A stretch of DNA of 64,000 bases from Pycnopodia helianthoides (GCA_032158295.1 CM063261.1:4774001-4838000); one strand, 5' to 3'; counted from the stretch's first letter, positions 1-12,380 are shown. The notes: generated by a model not told the origin, from the letters alone. Numbers and translations: made by a program.

Positions 1-694
1 TTTTTAATCTTTTGGCCACTGGACCGCCCACCCGCCCAAAGCGATACACTGTAACATACGGTAGGAGGAAAAGCTCACCAGCTTGTGTTTGGAGAGAAAA
101 AAAAGATACATTCATAACAAAACTAGCTAGTCATTAGTACACGTTGGTGTCAAGACAATGGCAATCGTTTATATAGATCATTTTTAAATTTTCGCCCTTT
201 ACAGTTGAATTGTAAAAATGTTAACGCTAATGATAATGAAATTCTGTAGCACTTACACACACCACACTCACTTTTAACAAAATTACATTTTCTTTCATCA
301 TGAGGATACTGTCAAAAACTAATGAAAATGCCTTAGCAATAAATTAGTATGAGCAATCGATGCCAGGTAACAGCCTTCAAAACATTCATTTCTACAACAT
401 CCATAAAAATTATCGGTTGCCATTATTGAGAGGCACTTATTGTTCCCTTGAGATCTATCACCTCCGAAAATACAAACATTTGTTTCTCAATGGCAATTTA
501 AAAAAATAATAATTCAACGTAAATAACAAGCCATAGGTATCTTTCAAAGTATTTTGAACCATGATTCTAGTAATTTATTGCAAGAGTCTTGAAAACTCAT
601 TTTTCAGCAAACTCAGGCGGTGCAGGGACGAAAGGGTTAAAGAGCAACATGAACGATGTGTTTTAAGCAACAAGAAACATTTTGCTTTTGTTAT
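1..694. repeat. Direct repeat, copy 1 (left edge cut by window)
   Basis: Bases 1-694 recur at 2031-2724 with no difference that I could find by line-by-line reading. The copies part after a shared TTAT. I see no coding frame, no clear TG...CA ends and no primer-binding site, so a long terminal repeat is only one possibility. The left boundary lies outside the window. Confidence 0.9.
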
Positions 695-787
695 CCCCGG
701 TGCAAATTTAACACCTGTTAAATTATTGCGGTACCTGCTGCTAAAATATAGGATTCGAACTGCCTCTAGCTACCACTGTACCAGGCA

Positions 788-945
788 ATCTCGGTGGTCT
801 AGTGGTGAGACATCTGCTCCAGAATGGCAAAAGTCGTGGGTTCGAATCCCACCCGAGTAATATTGCCTGTAGATTTTGTTCACAGGACTTGGAAAGTACT
901 GAGTATACAGTGCTTTACACACAACAGTATATGGGTAAAACATCT
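788..945 (+). repeat. SINE-1, tRNA-derived, fullest copy
   Basis: A tRNA-like head (790-858) has box A around GGTGGTCTAGTGG and a perfect box B, GGTTCGAATCC. The acceptor ends pair (TCTCGG with CCGAG). The anticodon arm does not fold, so this is a SINE head and not a tRNA gene. The body contains TTCACAGGACTTGG and GAGTATACAGTGC, which recur at 13190-13315, 20461-20550 and, inverted, at 1028-1096. It sits between the two 694-bp direct repeats. Confidence 0.75.
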
Positions 946-1027
946 GTTAATTAGCTATTCTTATTAATTAGAATTAGAATTAATTTGTTTGTAATAATTA
1001 CATCAGGGATGGAGTATAATATTTTGG

Positions 1028-1096
1028 GTTTCACCCTTACACTAACGTGTGATAAGCGCTGTTTACTCGGTGCTTTCCAAGTCCTGCGGGAAAACT
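1028..1096 (-). repeat. SINE-1 body fragment, inverted
   Basis: Read on the minus strand this matches the SINE-1 body (aggacttggaaagcaccgag-type core, then GCGCTTATCACACG and a GGGTGAAACC end). It lies about 80 bp from the plus-strand SINE-1 copy, so the two could fold back on each other. Confidence 0.6.
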
Positions 1097-1208
1097 GCCT
1101 TCTTATCACACACCGCTGTCAGGTTAAAAAACGAAAAATTATTTACTTTGATTTTATTCATTTATACAGTACACGTACTATAAATTATGATCTAATCAGA
1201 CTAATATG

Positions 1209-1360
1209 GACAAGTCCATAGATATTTGTTGCAATGATAGTGTACGGGCTCTTTCCAGGAATCTCGCGACACTTCGCGATGCAGTCTCGCGGGCGGGAGA
1301 GCAGGAGTATCGTGAGAGAGCTGTGACACTATCATCGCAACAAACATTTTACGACTTGTC
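1209..1360. mobile_element. Short foldback MITE
   Basis: The ends are inverted repeats: GACAAGTC...ATTTGTTGCAATGATAGTGT on the left pairs with ACACTATCATCGCAACAAA...GACTTGTC on the right. The middle is rich in TCTCGCG/CGCGAG motifs that also pair. About 152 bp, non-coding. Confidence 0.65.
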
Positions 1361-1420
1361 CACAAGTCTATGATCTACTGAGGTTCTGTCGCAGATTCCA
1401 CGAAACTTTCCGCAAAGACA

Positions 1421-1497
1421 TAAGTCCACTCGCGCAACATTTATATTGCGTAAATTGTGCACCACCATCACAAGAAATCTTGCACAAGTGGACTTGT
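1421..1497. repeat. Small palindrome
   Basis: TAAGTCCACTCGCGCAA pairs imperfectly with CTTGCACAAGTGGACTTGTA. It lies 60 bp beyond the foldback element at 1209-1360 and shares its AAGTCCAC-type termini, so it may be a relic of a related element. Confidence 0.45.
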
Positions 1498-2030
1498 ACG
1501 AAGTTACGTAAAGATTTTTGAAATCGGCTGCTGAACTTGAACTTATTTTTATGAAGTCATTGGTTTAAAATGTCTCGGTTTCGGTTTTAAGTGGTACACA
1601 TATATGAATATTCATGAGTGCAGAATATTGTGAGAATATGAGAATGGTGAGATTAGTTTCATGAGTTGAATGGAGCATTCCATCTTTCAACGTATGAAAA
1701 CATTCACTCAACTCCATTTTTATATAACATTAGAATAGATCTTTGTCATTTAGTTGGATGATAAAACTGTCGTAGAATTTGTTTTTAAAAGTGTACATGA
1801 TTGTATTCTGGCATGCACTACGAGAATGTTTTGTATCGTTTCGTGCAATTTTTCTGTTCAATCTAAACAACATCGTTCAATGTTGAAAAGGATGCTGTAA
1901 AAATAATTCCCACTTCCTTAAAAATCTCACTTTCACTGATAGGCCAAGATCATAAATACTGTTGTTCAGCGAAGTGCTTGGTTTCAACCTCAAGTATAAT
2001 GAAGTTTCAGTTCCCTTTTTTTCGATTACA

Positions 2031-2724
2031 TTTTTAATCTTTTGGCCACTGGACCGCCCACCCGCCCAAAGCGATACACTGTAACATACGGTAGGAGGAA
2101 AAGCTCACCAGCTTGTGTTTGGAGAGAAAAAAAAGATACATTCATAACAAAACTAGCTAGTCATTAGTACACGTTGGTGTCAAGACAATGGCAATCGTTT
2201 ATATAGATCATTTTTAAATTTTCGCCCTTTACAGTTGAATTGTAAAAATGTTAACGCTAATGATAATGAAATTCTGTAGCACTTACACACACCACACTCA
2301 CTTTTAACAAAATTACATTTTCTTTCATCATGAGGATACTGTCAAAAACTAATGAAAATGCCTTAGCAATAAATTAGTATGAGCAATCGATGCCAGGTAA
2401 CAGCCTTCAAAACATTCATTTCTACAACATCCATAAAAATTATCGGTTGCCATTATTGAGAGGCACTTATTGTTCCCTTGAGATCTATCACCTCCGAAAA
2501 TACAAACATTTGTTTCTCAATGGCAATTTAAAAAAATAATAATTCAACGTAAATAACAAGCCATAGGTATCTTTCAAAGTATTTTGAACCATGATTCTAG
2601 TAATTTATTGCAAGAGTCTTGAAAACTCATTTTTCAGCAAACTCAGGCGGTGCAGGGACGAAAGGGTTAAAGAGCAACATGAACGATGTGTTTTAAGCAA
2701 CAAGAAACATTTTGCTTTTGTTAT
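2031..2724. repeat. Direct repeat, copy 2
   Basis: This is the same sequence as 1-694 over its full visible length. The 1336 bp between the copies carries SINE-1, an inverted SINE-1 fragment and the two foldbacks. What follows copy 2 (from 2725) does not match what follows copy 1 (from 695), so this is not a simple tandem duplication of the whole unit. Confidence 0.9.
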
Positions 2725-4331
2725 AATGTATCTACGAATTAATTTAAACAGAAAAAAATAGTATTGGAAGTTTGAAATGATGAATATTTGAAATGACGTG
2801 ACAATATTTCTGCAATTTTTCTAAAAACTTTGCGTCGCTGCACAACTGGCTACGGACTTTGTTCTGCATCGGTTGTTAGTCGCTGACTTTTAACTTTTTA
2901 TTAAGTGAAAGGTACATTTTTATCACACACCAGCAATGAGAAATTTAACCCTGCAACGATGCACCTGTTTTGGCCCAACGGTATTATCCTGCCAGAGAGG
3001 TATGGCAGGGTCATTTGATAGGTTAAGAGGGTCTGTTCTGCCTCATCTCAATGATTTATGTCTGCTAAACCAGTCTGCTGTTCGGCACAAGATCACAAGA
3101 CCTTCATTCACAAAAGGCCATTGAACCTAGAGCGGTCAGACACAACATGCCTTACCACTAAGCTGTGGTAGTGATATGTGGCGCACGTGCCGCAGAGATA
3201 GGAGTTTGTGCATGAGCTATGGGGAAACATTTTTTCCACCACCCCTCCTGACCAAATTGACGACCCCTGTTGATTGACCCCACTCCTAAAACATGTGTAT
3301 TGGTACACTGCAGGATATCAAGGAGTATCACGGGGTTGAGATCTACCATTTTGAAATGGTTATGTTTTTCTTGATACGTGCCAGTGCACTGTGGTTGGGT
3401 GCATTACTGCAAGGTTAAACAGAAAACATATTTGTTGTCCTCGCTCATGTTGCTCTTTAACCCTCTTGCTGTCTGACCATTCAAAACCATTTACTGTGGT
3501 TTTAAATGATAGATAAACTATGCCAGCCTGCAATATGATACCATGAAGGAATGCATGTACACAGTACACAGTTAGTTCTGTGCACAGTTGTGCCACCGTA
3601 CACAACCTTGGCAGTCGAATGGTTTCAAATGGTTGGTCAACTCACTGGAAAATGTTGCCAAGAGTCACTGAGAGTAGGAGGGTTAATAACCCTTGAAATT
3701 TGCCGTGTTACTACAAGACAAGAAAATTACGATCTGATTCAGTCGCCATCTTGTCTAATATCCAAAATAATTATCAGACGGAGTCTTACCAGATTTTTGT
3801 TATATTAGGACAATCAAAATGTTCTCCTATTAAAAGCACTAATCCAGGGTCTTAAAACTGTAAAGTTGACATTTTTGAATTATTTCTATGTAAATCTGTA
3901 ATTGCCACTTTGTCTTATTTGAACACAGCATTCTCTTTTTTTGAATAATCCTTTAAAAAAAAATGTTTTAATAACTGATTAAGTATGAACATTTTTTGTT
4001 TAATGGTAATGCCCTCTCAGTATTTCTGCAGCATTTTCCCCTGAAGACGATCAGAGCATACTGAATGAAAATTTCAGTTGTTGACCTCCGATTCTATATA
4101 GTGCCATATCCACCAATGTACTTAAGGCGTTATAACAACAGAAACATTTTAAGACGGGTTTTTGACTTTGTTTAATTATGGGACCATTTTATGTATAAGA
4201 ACTTGGTTATAAGAACTTGGTGTAACTGCAGACTGCAGATTTTTTTTTCTAGATTATTTTTACACTGTGCAAAGTTTGAAGTCCTAATCATATTTTTTAT
4301 AATAAAACTGAAATATAATTTGACTCAAAAT
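2725..4331. other. No gene or clear repeat recognised
   Basis: AT-rich unique-looking sequence. Short open frames here have no recognisable protein features, and several begin at TTG or GTG rather than ATG. A motif resembling GGTTAAAGAGCAACATGA of the direct repeat recurs inverted near 3440-3465. Confidence 0.5.
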
Positions 4332-4561
4332 ATAGATAGGTTGCAGTGTGACGTAAATCGGCCATCTTTACGGGCAGTTTGGAACAAATAGTCGTGCGTT
4401 TCGTGTGAGAACGGCGTGCAACACGCGCGCATTTCACGAAACTCATTGCAGGATTGGTCAGTGAATTCAACGCGGCTGCGTTAATAAGTTGAGCGCTTGA
4501 CGCACCTGCAAGCCAAAATGCACTTTGCCCGTAAAGATGGCGTCTACTGGGAACTATCTAT
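4332..4561. mobile_element. Foldback element P, copy 1
   Basis: Left end TAGATAG, then GTAAATCGGCCATCTTTACG. Right end CCCGTAAAGATGGCGTCTAC, then CTATCTA. The arms pair. The centre contains CACGAAACTCATTGCAGGAT and GCGTGCAACACGCGCGC. A second, more diverged copy is at 6735-6949. Confidence 0.6.
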
Positions 4562-4826
4562 TGTGTTTTGCTTGTCAGTTTGTTGGCTTCACCTCTTTTG
4601 GTCTATTAACCCTCCCACCACAACCCATCAGAATCCAACTGTGGACTGCACTAGTCAACTGATCATGTGTTACATTGAAATCAGTCATACAGCCATAATC
4701 AACAGTTTGGAAGCTGAGTTAACAAAAAAGGTGTTGGATTTTGTTAGAGTGAGGAAGGATCCTAGTGAATCACTCAAGTGAGTTGTACGACATAAAGAAG
4801 TGGAATTGAACTCATTAAATTGCCAC

Positions 4827-5087
4827 TCCAGGTTGTATTGTAAGCTTGCGTGTGATTTCTGGCTACACGGCAGTTACAGGTTGAATGGCTTCTGACTAGC
4901 ACCCCCAAACAAAGATGTTGACGATATAGGGAGACCGCCAACATTAGGGCTGGATAGCTCAGTTGGTAGAGCGCAGGCACGTTAATCTGGAGGTCACAGG
5001 CTCAAGTCCGTTATACATTTTTCTTTGTTCAACCCAAAATTTATAAAAATTTACCCAGTCAGTTTCACTAGTGGGTTATTATTTGAT
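4827..5087 (+). repeat. SINE-2, tRNA-derived, with leader
   Basis: The tRNA-like core GGATAGCTCAGTTGGTAGAG (box A) is followed by a decayed box B (GGCTCAAGTCC), then TTTTTCTTTGTTCAACCC and TTTACCCAGTCAGTTTC. About 120 bp of conserved leader precedes the tRNA-like part (CCAGGTTGTATTGTAAGCTT, then GGGAGACCGCCAACAT). The same layout occurs at 19911, 53003 and, inverted, at 32970 and 56961. Confidence 0.75.
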
Positions 5088-6734
5088 CAGTTGAAAATGA
5101 CAGTCTTTCTGAAAAGGAAACGCTTGTTCAGAAAAAATCCCTGAGTTGTGCAACTTCTGTTTCATCTGGACAATTTGTATGAAGTGATAAACGCATTTGG
5201 TTATGTCAAATTTCAAATGTCATATAAACCAAGAAAGGCAATCTAACAGTTCCTGAGCATTTCAGAGCATTTATATATCACGTGTCCAGTTGAAAAAGCA
5301 CTACATTATTGTACACGGTCGGGGATTTCCACCTGTAAATTTTTGAAGTTGTGCAACTTCTATTTCATCTGGAGGGAATTTCCAACATGGATCATGAGGA
5401 TCAATGATCAAAAGCAAAAAGTCCCTGTGGAAAATCCCCAGTTCTGTCGGACAAAGTTTTTCTCAGAATCACTACTGCATTCATTTCAAAAGAATGTCAA
5501 ACATGAGGTTGAGTGACAGTTCATTTTAAAGGGGGGGGGGGGAACAACATTGGTAAGATTGAAAATATAAATGTTCACAGATTTGCACATAACTTACATG
5601 GTATGAAGATGGTCATGGTGGTCAACTTTCCTTAAAATAGTTTTGCTTGAGATGGTTTTTAGGAAACGAGTAAAACAATTAGTCTTTATCGTGCGTGTCC
5701 AAAACCAGATGTTTGAAAACAGTTAAAACATATAACAGGGTTTTTCACTATTTTCTCATGACTCCAAGGACCGAAGACCGATTGAGCTTAAATTTTCACA
5801 GGTTTGTTATTTCATGTATATGTTGGGTCACATAAAGTGCGGATACTAGTCTTTCGAAAGTTACAGATGTTGTACATGTGCATTAAAGAACGAAAAATCA
5901 AGTACACAAGTTTTTTCATTTTATAGTTAATTTATTTAATTATCCTTAATTACTGTTAATTACTGTGATAAAGGACTAGCAAGGTGGAACATGCATCAAC
6001 AACCTGTGATAACACACCAACTATCCACACGTTGTTTGGTTTTTCTTTTTTAAACACTATTTCCAAAAGGTGGTGCAGAATCTTAAAAATATAAGAAATA
6101 ATGGAATAGTCTTATTTAAAAACAAATTACTTTTCTCTTTGCAAAAAAACACAATTACGCTAGTTTACAATAAAAATAAATACCCAACAACTCTGTCACG
6201 GTTTCCACAACCTTAAATCTAGCAGTACTTGCTTGAATAAAATCTATAGCAACCTATATACAAACAAACATTTCATAATACAACATAATATATAATTCTT
6301 CAACTCTTACCCCTGTGTGAATACACATCTACAAACATCTGCAAGGTTTTCAGCCTGCGACTGACCAAGGTCAAAGGTCATCATAAATGACCACATTTAG
6401 AGATTTAATACATCACTGGTTTTTGAAGAGTACATTTTATTCCTATTTGCATGCTTTCAACAAATACACAAAACAACCGACATGAATTTTGTTCAAAGTG
6501 AGTGGTCAAATTTTTAGAAAAACCATTTGTTTGGGATGTTGTGCATGTTCATGAACCAAATTTGGCAAATCGAAATGAGCACTTAGTATATTGGGAGATG
6601 GTTTTTCCCGCATACAATGTCATATTTCAGGTAGAATATTTTCCAGGACAATTGCTGCTGGTGTCAAGACAAGTTTATAAATAGTAAGCTTTCATTTTGA
6701 CAATCCTCCATAAATACATGGTTCCCACTTGACA
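5088..6734. other. Unique-looking DNA with one MITE-D fragment
   Basis: There is a poly-G tract near 5530. A MITE-D fragment lies at about 5738-5862 (ACTATTTTCTCATGACTCC, TTTTCACAGGTTTGTTATTT, GGGTCACATAAAGTGCGGAT). The rest is AT-rich with no recognisable gene. Confidence 0.5.
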
Positions 6735-6949
6735 TCGCACAGTGTAAAGTTGGCCATATTTACAGGCACTGAAAACTCATGTTTTGAATGAACAACTATG
6801 CGTTATACGAACAAATACTTTGTGCGTCACGCAGGAGTTTTATCAAGTCCCTCGCATGATTGGTCGTGATCAATTGGCTGTGTAGAAAATATAGTACCCT
6901 TGACGCATCTCCAACCCAAAACCCAAGTTGCCTGTAAAGTTGACGTATA
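6735..6949. mobile_element. Foldback element P, copy 2
   Basis: GTGTAAAGTTGGCCATATTTACAGGCA on the left (read in two parts) pairs with TGCCTGTAAAGTTGACG on the right. The centre shares the cold-spot motif order of copy 1: a GCGT...ACGC region, then a GATTGGTC motif, then a CTTGACGCATCTCCAACCC-like stretch. Confidence 0.5.
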
Positions 6950-7072
6950 TAGGCCCTTTACGAAACGCTTGAATTTGGGCTTCGGCTCCGTCAATTATTT
7001 AGAAAACGTGAGCTTTCAAACAGGCAGAAGGAGCTCAAGCCCAAGCTGAAGCCATGGTTTCGAAAAGGGCCT
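6950..7072. mobile_element. MITE-H, copy 1
   Basis: The ends are inverted: TAGGCCCTTTACGAAACGC against CCATGGTTTCGAAAAGGGCC. Inner arms are TTGGGCTTCGGCTCCGTCAA and CTCAAGCCCAAGCTGAAGCC. Copy 2 is at 43525-43677, and a right-end fragment is at 33253-33303. Confidence 0.6.
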
Positions 7073-8737
7073 GAGAGACCTATTTACAGGGTCAAATTTC
7101 ATAGATCTGCTCACCCCTGAATTCTGAGCTTAACGCACCCTGTACATGCTGTAAAGCACTAATTCTACGGGCTGTTAGCATAGAATTCTGTGGTATGCAG
7201 AGCTTTAAAATTGGACCCTGGTTTCGATCATACATAATCCTGCATCATACCTTCCTCTAACAGTAAAAGAGTTGAACACAACTGACAAATTTAAACACAA
7301 ACATGCTGGTTTGTTGTTACACCACATTACATACACATCACAATACAACTCGGTAATGGTGGCCTTCAGGTAAAAATTACAACATTGGGGGGGGGGGGGG
7401 GCTAAATGTAGATGTTCTGAATAATTTGTTGAGCTCTATAATATTTCTGCACACAATTACAACATGGATTGAGGGGAACTGTTGTGGATGTTGTACCAGA
7501 GCATGTTTAGTAACCCTATACTATTTCTGGAGCAATAAACTCAACCTGTTTATCTTTACGCTTTTCAACTTTGTATGTGAATCTTTCTGAATGCTTGTTA
7601 CGGCAAGTAACTTGGGACTTTCATATACAATCAGAAATTAAATCACTGAATTTGAAAATCTTTGCTTGGTATTTTTTGCAAGAACTGCTAACAAGGTCCG
7701 AGAAGTTACTAACCATTTATTATCCATTTGATCTGCATGCAAACTTTGCGAGGATTTTAATTGTTACCAGCTGAAATTCACAACAAATTGATACGTCTGA
7801 TTATCTGAGAACCTGGATGATAACGCAGAGCAAGTTTTCCTTTAGCTTTTTTTATCCATGTAAAATCTCCACAGAATTGGCCTTTTGTTGGACCTCTTGC
7901 TTAACTGGTACCCCATGTGTGTTTATGTAGGCATTCGTTATGGCTTATCACAGACAATGGACAGATACATAGGTCGAAGGTCAAACAATCACACCAACTT
8001 TTCAAAGCACATACGGAAGACAACTATTCAAAAATTAACAATCCTTACCACCAGCTGCTTGTCTACATTACATATTCTCACAGTTATAAAAAAAACACCC
8101 CACTTACTCTACCACTGAGACCTACATAAAGAAATGCAATCATTTCATTTTTTTTATTTTTCCCGTCTCAAACAAATGTGCACAATTGAGACATTCAAAA
8201 GGAATTGGTTTAAAATTATGATGGTTATATGAGCACATCAATTCAAATTTTGATAAAGACAAGGTTTTGGATAGAGTACATTTATTTAAATTGACCAATC
8301 CACTACACCTACAATCCCGGCCAAAATGCTTGGGCCACCCGTTCCTTTAACGTTACAATAACCATACAATAACCATTCCCTGTCTCACAATAAACATTCT
8401 CTCCCCCGTCCCCCCGCTCAATGTTAACTGGAACGCAGAAGACCGTGCAACAATGTGATTCAACATTGAAAGGGGGCAGGGGGGCCCAACGAGATATGGC
8501 CGGGATTGTAGCACCTTCATGTATTGACCAATCACAGCCATGATTGTACAACCAAAAGCCATTTAAAAAAAAGTATCTGGCTGGTCACATAATTTCAGCC
8601 TATGTACATAGATGCTACCCATTCTGGTGACTAGCATAATGGGCCACTTTACGATTTGGTACAACCAATGAAAAATGTCCACACAATGAGTCCCAAAATT
8701 CATTCAGAAAGCAAAGTATCTGATAAAGATGGTCAAT
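7073..8737. other. No gene recognised; poly-G tract
   Basis: Contains a run of about 15 G at 7387-7401 and AT-rich DNA. Open frames here are short and show no domain or composition typical of a gene. Confidence 0.5.
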
Positions 8738-9003
8738 GTAACATGAGTGACCATGGACCCATATAATATAAGTGTAACATGAGTGAAAACGGAATCACAC
8801 ATATAATGTAAATGTAACATGAGTGACAGTGGGGTCACCCATATAATGCAACTGTAACACAAGTGACAGTGGAATTGCCCATATGTCATGTAACATGAGT
8901 GGCTGTCGATCTGTCCATGTTAATATAATGTGAGTAAATTTAGAATTGTCTTTTATAATAATATCAATGTAGCGCCAGTAACTGTAGAATTGCCACATAG
9001 AGG
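8738..9003. repeat. Degenerate ~40-bp minisatellite
   Basis: About six units begin GTAACATGAGTGACAGTGG and continue ATCACCCATATAATGTAA-like. The middle units are best preserved (40-bp spacing); the last two are strongly decayed. It keeps frames open on both strands by chance, which explains the short open frames there. Confidence 0.7.
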
Positions 9004-11068
9004 GTCTATACTCAAACTTGGCATAACTCAGTCATCAGTTACCTCAAATGCAAGCACTCTTGAAGTGTCATCTCTGACAGGCTTACATGTACATACCAAT
9101 GAATTAACCGACGACGGCACCCCCAGCAACAGCCAAGGTGCCCTGTGCTTTTGCGGTAGTGCCCTTTGCAAAGTTCAAATAGACTGTGCAAGTCTGAAGT
9201 GTATTGGAACAATGGGACCTGTTAAAGTGCGCAAGTTTGTTTGTTTCCTTCATGCGTTAAAGTAGGAACAAAATAGTCCCCAAAATGTTTGAATACGCGC
9301 AAGATTTCCACGGTCTATACAAATTTTGCAAATTGACATTTTCCTCATAGAACTGCCCCTTACCAGAGGGAAAATGCCGTGCCCCTTCAAGAGCGAAGTT
9401 CAAGGCCTAATAACTTACCAGATCAAGTCGGCATATATTAACGTTTTACATTTGGCAATGATCATTTTAACACACTAACAATCACATGTGAATTTGCTAT
9501 GTACATGATTATCAAATCAGATATGATTTACATAAATCATATGCACTAATTATTCTTTACTCCAACTATTGGATTGATGAGTAAAACCTGATGCTACGCA
9601 TGGTGGAAGCAGATAACACAGATAAACTTGCAGTAACACAATGTGATAAGATCTCCACTAGTATTCAAAAGAGGTCTTATCAAATGGTCTTACCGCACGA
9701 TCGTCTTTGTTATTTAAACGATGTACAAAGAACTTAAATATTCAAAAGGTAAGCTACACATATCCACCAATGACAAGTCCACAGAATCCACTCTGCAGTC
9801 AAGTTAAATCAGTATCATAAGCGGTCGTTTTGCCACATGGTTACATTTTTAAGTTACACAAGTCTTTAGATTTAACAAGCAAATAATCTTTCTATCAAAA
9901 TTGCTCACAGAAATATTTATATCTCAATAAAGAAGGGCGGGTCGCTTCAGTGACTCTACAAAATTAGAAAACAACAGGGAATTTTATGGCACTTCTACGC
10001 CCCTCGAGGTAGTCTTGGTGCAAGACAATCTTGCTGATTATCACTTTCGCTCGGCCCCAACGGCCTATCCAGGACCGCTGGGATGGGCTAATCAGCTTGC
10101 ACAGATTCTTGTTCAGGAAGTACGTCATGTGTGCAGTGCTTGCAGTGTGAGTGTGATGCATGATGGGACTGAGCATGGGACTGAGCATTAACGTTAACGA
10201 TACGTTTGCCCATCCCAGCGCCTTTGGTTTTAAGGCAAGGCGCTGGGGACGAGCGAAATTATCACTTGACTATTTCCCTTTCTGCACACTATCATGCATA
10301 CAAAAACCATTGGATGATAGAGGGCGCTGTCAGGAAAACCATACTTATTCCATCATCCAAGGCCCACCCATGTCTTACTGAGAGGTCCGTGGCTTCCAGA
10401 GAACGCCCTCTATTGGTGGAATTGTTGGTGGACATGTATGTAGTATTTTACTAGCAAAACTGCAAGAATGTCTTGCACCGTGACTACCATTGAGGTGGAA
10501 AGAAGAACATGAAATAGCATGTTTTCTTTTTATGTACCAATATTTTCCTCATGGATTGAGTGCAGGAATAAATAATGAAAAAATATGAAAGAAAAAAACA
10601 GTGGGATAATTTTTTCTGTAAAAAAAAACGTTTTTAAATATTTGACACAAAAAAACAGTTACAGTCAAACATTGTTGTTCAGTAAAGAATGTGATTGGGT
10701 TTTTTACCCACACAAACCTTTCATTTTGTTTTTAAGTCCTGAAAACTTGCACAAAACAAAATCTTGAAGTATACCCTGATTTAAGCATAAAACATACAAA
10801 GCAAATTATCACACACATTCAATTATGGAAAATCGGGTTCCTACACACACAAAAATTACATTTTTTCAAATTAATGTTTTTGGCTGAATTTGTCTTAGAA
10901 GGCACTTTTAGGATTGCATTTTGTCCTTTTGAAACCACACACTTGGGTTCAACTTTAACAAAGATCTTTTGAGCTACAGTCAATATTTGTGCACAAGTTG
11001 AAGTTACGTTTCTCAAAATTAGATTAAGCTCTGTGCCACACACTTCTCAAATTTGGCTTGATCTGATT
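9004..11068. other. No gene recognised
   Basis: AT-rich DNA. Near 10200-10250 a short inverted pair (CCCAGCGCCTT / AAGGCGCTGGG) is visible. Open frames of 60-110 codons are not supported by any recognised motif. Confidence 0.5.
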
Positions 11069-11350
11069 ACACATTGGTGCGTACACCCATTGGTGCGTGC
11101 ACACATTGGTGCGTACACCCATTGGTGCGTACACACATTGGTGCGTACACACATTGGTGTGTAAACACATTGGTGGTGCGTACACACATTTTTGAGTACA
11201 GACATTGGTGCGTATACACATTGGTGAGTACAAACATTGGTGAGTACACACATTGGTGCGTATACACATTGGTGAGTACACACATTGGTGAGTACACACA
11301 TTGGTGAGTGCACACATTGGTGTGTACACATATTGGTGAGTACACACATG
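11069..11350. repeat. 16-bp minisatellite, ~17 copies
   Basis: Units of ACACATTGGTGCGTAC vary mainly at positions 12-14 (GCG, GAG, GTG) and 16. One unit has an inserted GGT. Because 16 is not divisible by three, all three frames on a strand are read in turn, so several overlapping open frames rich in C, V, T and H arise here. They are by-products of the repeat, not genes. Confidence 0.95.
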
Positions 11351-12146
11351 CACTTTTCCATTGTTTTGACCTCAGGGAAGGCGTCCTACGCAACGGGTCT
11401 ATAGTAGAGTCAATAAAGCAAAAAGCATACCAGCCTGCCAGTGGATTTCCAGGTAAACTTAGTAATGCAACAACCCAACTCAATAAAACAATTTCAAAAA
11501 CATGCGTCAATAAATCTTGTTGTTCAGATAATGAACATTGTCACAGTCACACAATTCTTTCCAATTTAACAATACATTAAGAGCACAAACTTGTTAACCA
11601 GTAAACATTTTCCATAAATATGGACCCTTCCTTCAGACTTAAAAAAAAATTGTCCACTGAATGGCTTATTAATGTACCACTGAATGGCTTATAAAAGTAC
11701 CACTGATATTTCTTGCCATAAGATCAGAGTCATCACTAAATATCAGAGTTACATCACAAAGCTTAAATTAACTGAAACAGCAGAAATGGCACTTATTGTC
11801 AAGTGCAAATGTTCACTCTGTTTGTAGACTTACTGCTTCCATGTCAAAACAAGAACATTCCAAGAATAAGCGCGAAAAAAATAAAACCATGGGAAAGAAA
11901 GCTTATGGCATATCTACCATTTAAGTCTACATCTACATTGGATGTGTACAAGGTTTGAAATACAACTACCAGCAAATACTGCATCTATTTTGGGGAAAAA
12001 AAACAAAGAAAATGCTAGAATAATTTAGTTTCTATGTAAAAAGCTTATAATTTATAAGCATTTTTAAATGTCTACTTCAATATACAACGGCAGTGATTTT
12101 AGCGTCACCCTGTACACAATGTATTATTGTCCGTCTCACAATTAAT
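11351..12146. other. No gene recognised
   Basis: AT-rich DNA after the minisatellite. A short local duplication (CACTGAATGGCTTAT, twice) lies near 11655-11695. Confidence 0.5.
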
Positions 12147-12380
12147 CATTATTAAGAACGTCACAAACTCCCAATTGGATCAATGAAGAATTACCGACTA
12201 AAGAGGGCACTGTTCATGTTATGCATAGCATCATATGGGGGCCACTTCTTCATTATTTGTAAACCGTTATAAAGGATGTCACAATTTCCCCATCGATATT
12301 GGATCAATGAAGAATTACCAACAATAGAGGGCACTGTTCATGTTATGCATAGCATGCACATGGGGCCACTTCTTCAATGG
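12147..12380. repeat. Tandem duplication, two ~110-bp units
   Basis: Both units carry TTGGATCAATGAAGAATTAC, then AGAGGGCACTGTTCATGTTA, TGCATAGCAT and GGGGCCACTTCTTCA. The second unit has a short insertion before TTGGATC. Non-coding. Confidence 0.8.

Noticed and set aside
1..2724. Direct repeats as LTRs of a retrotransposon
   Set aside because: No coding region, no polypurine tract or primer-binding site beside the repeats, no TG...CA ends; kept as an unexplained repeat.
4940..5015. tRNA-like cores of SINE-1, SINE-2 and SINE-3 as functional tRNA genes
   Set aside because: Box A and B are present, but anticodon and acceptor arms do not fold properly and each core sits in a dispersed repeat with a constant tail.
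8738..9003. Regularly spaced units as a CRISPR array
   Set aside because: Units are contiguous decayed tandem repeats without unique spacers, and the genome is eukaryotic.
11024..11510. Overlapping open frames of 104-147 codons rich in C, V, T and H
   Set aside because: All come from the 16-bp minisatellite, which opens every frame on both strands.
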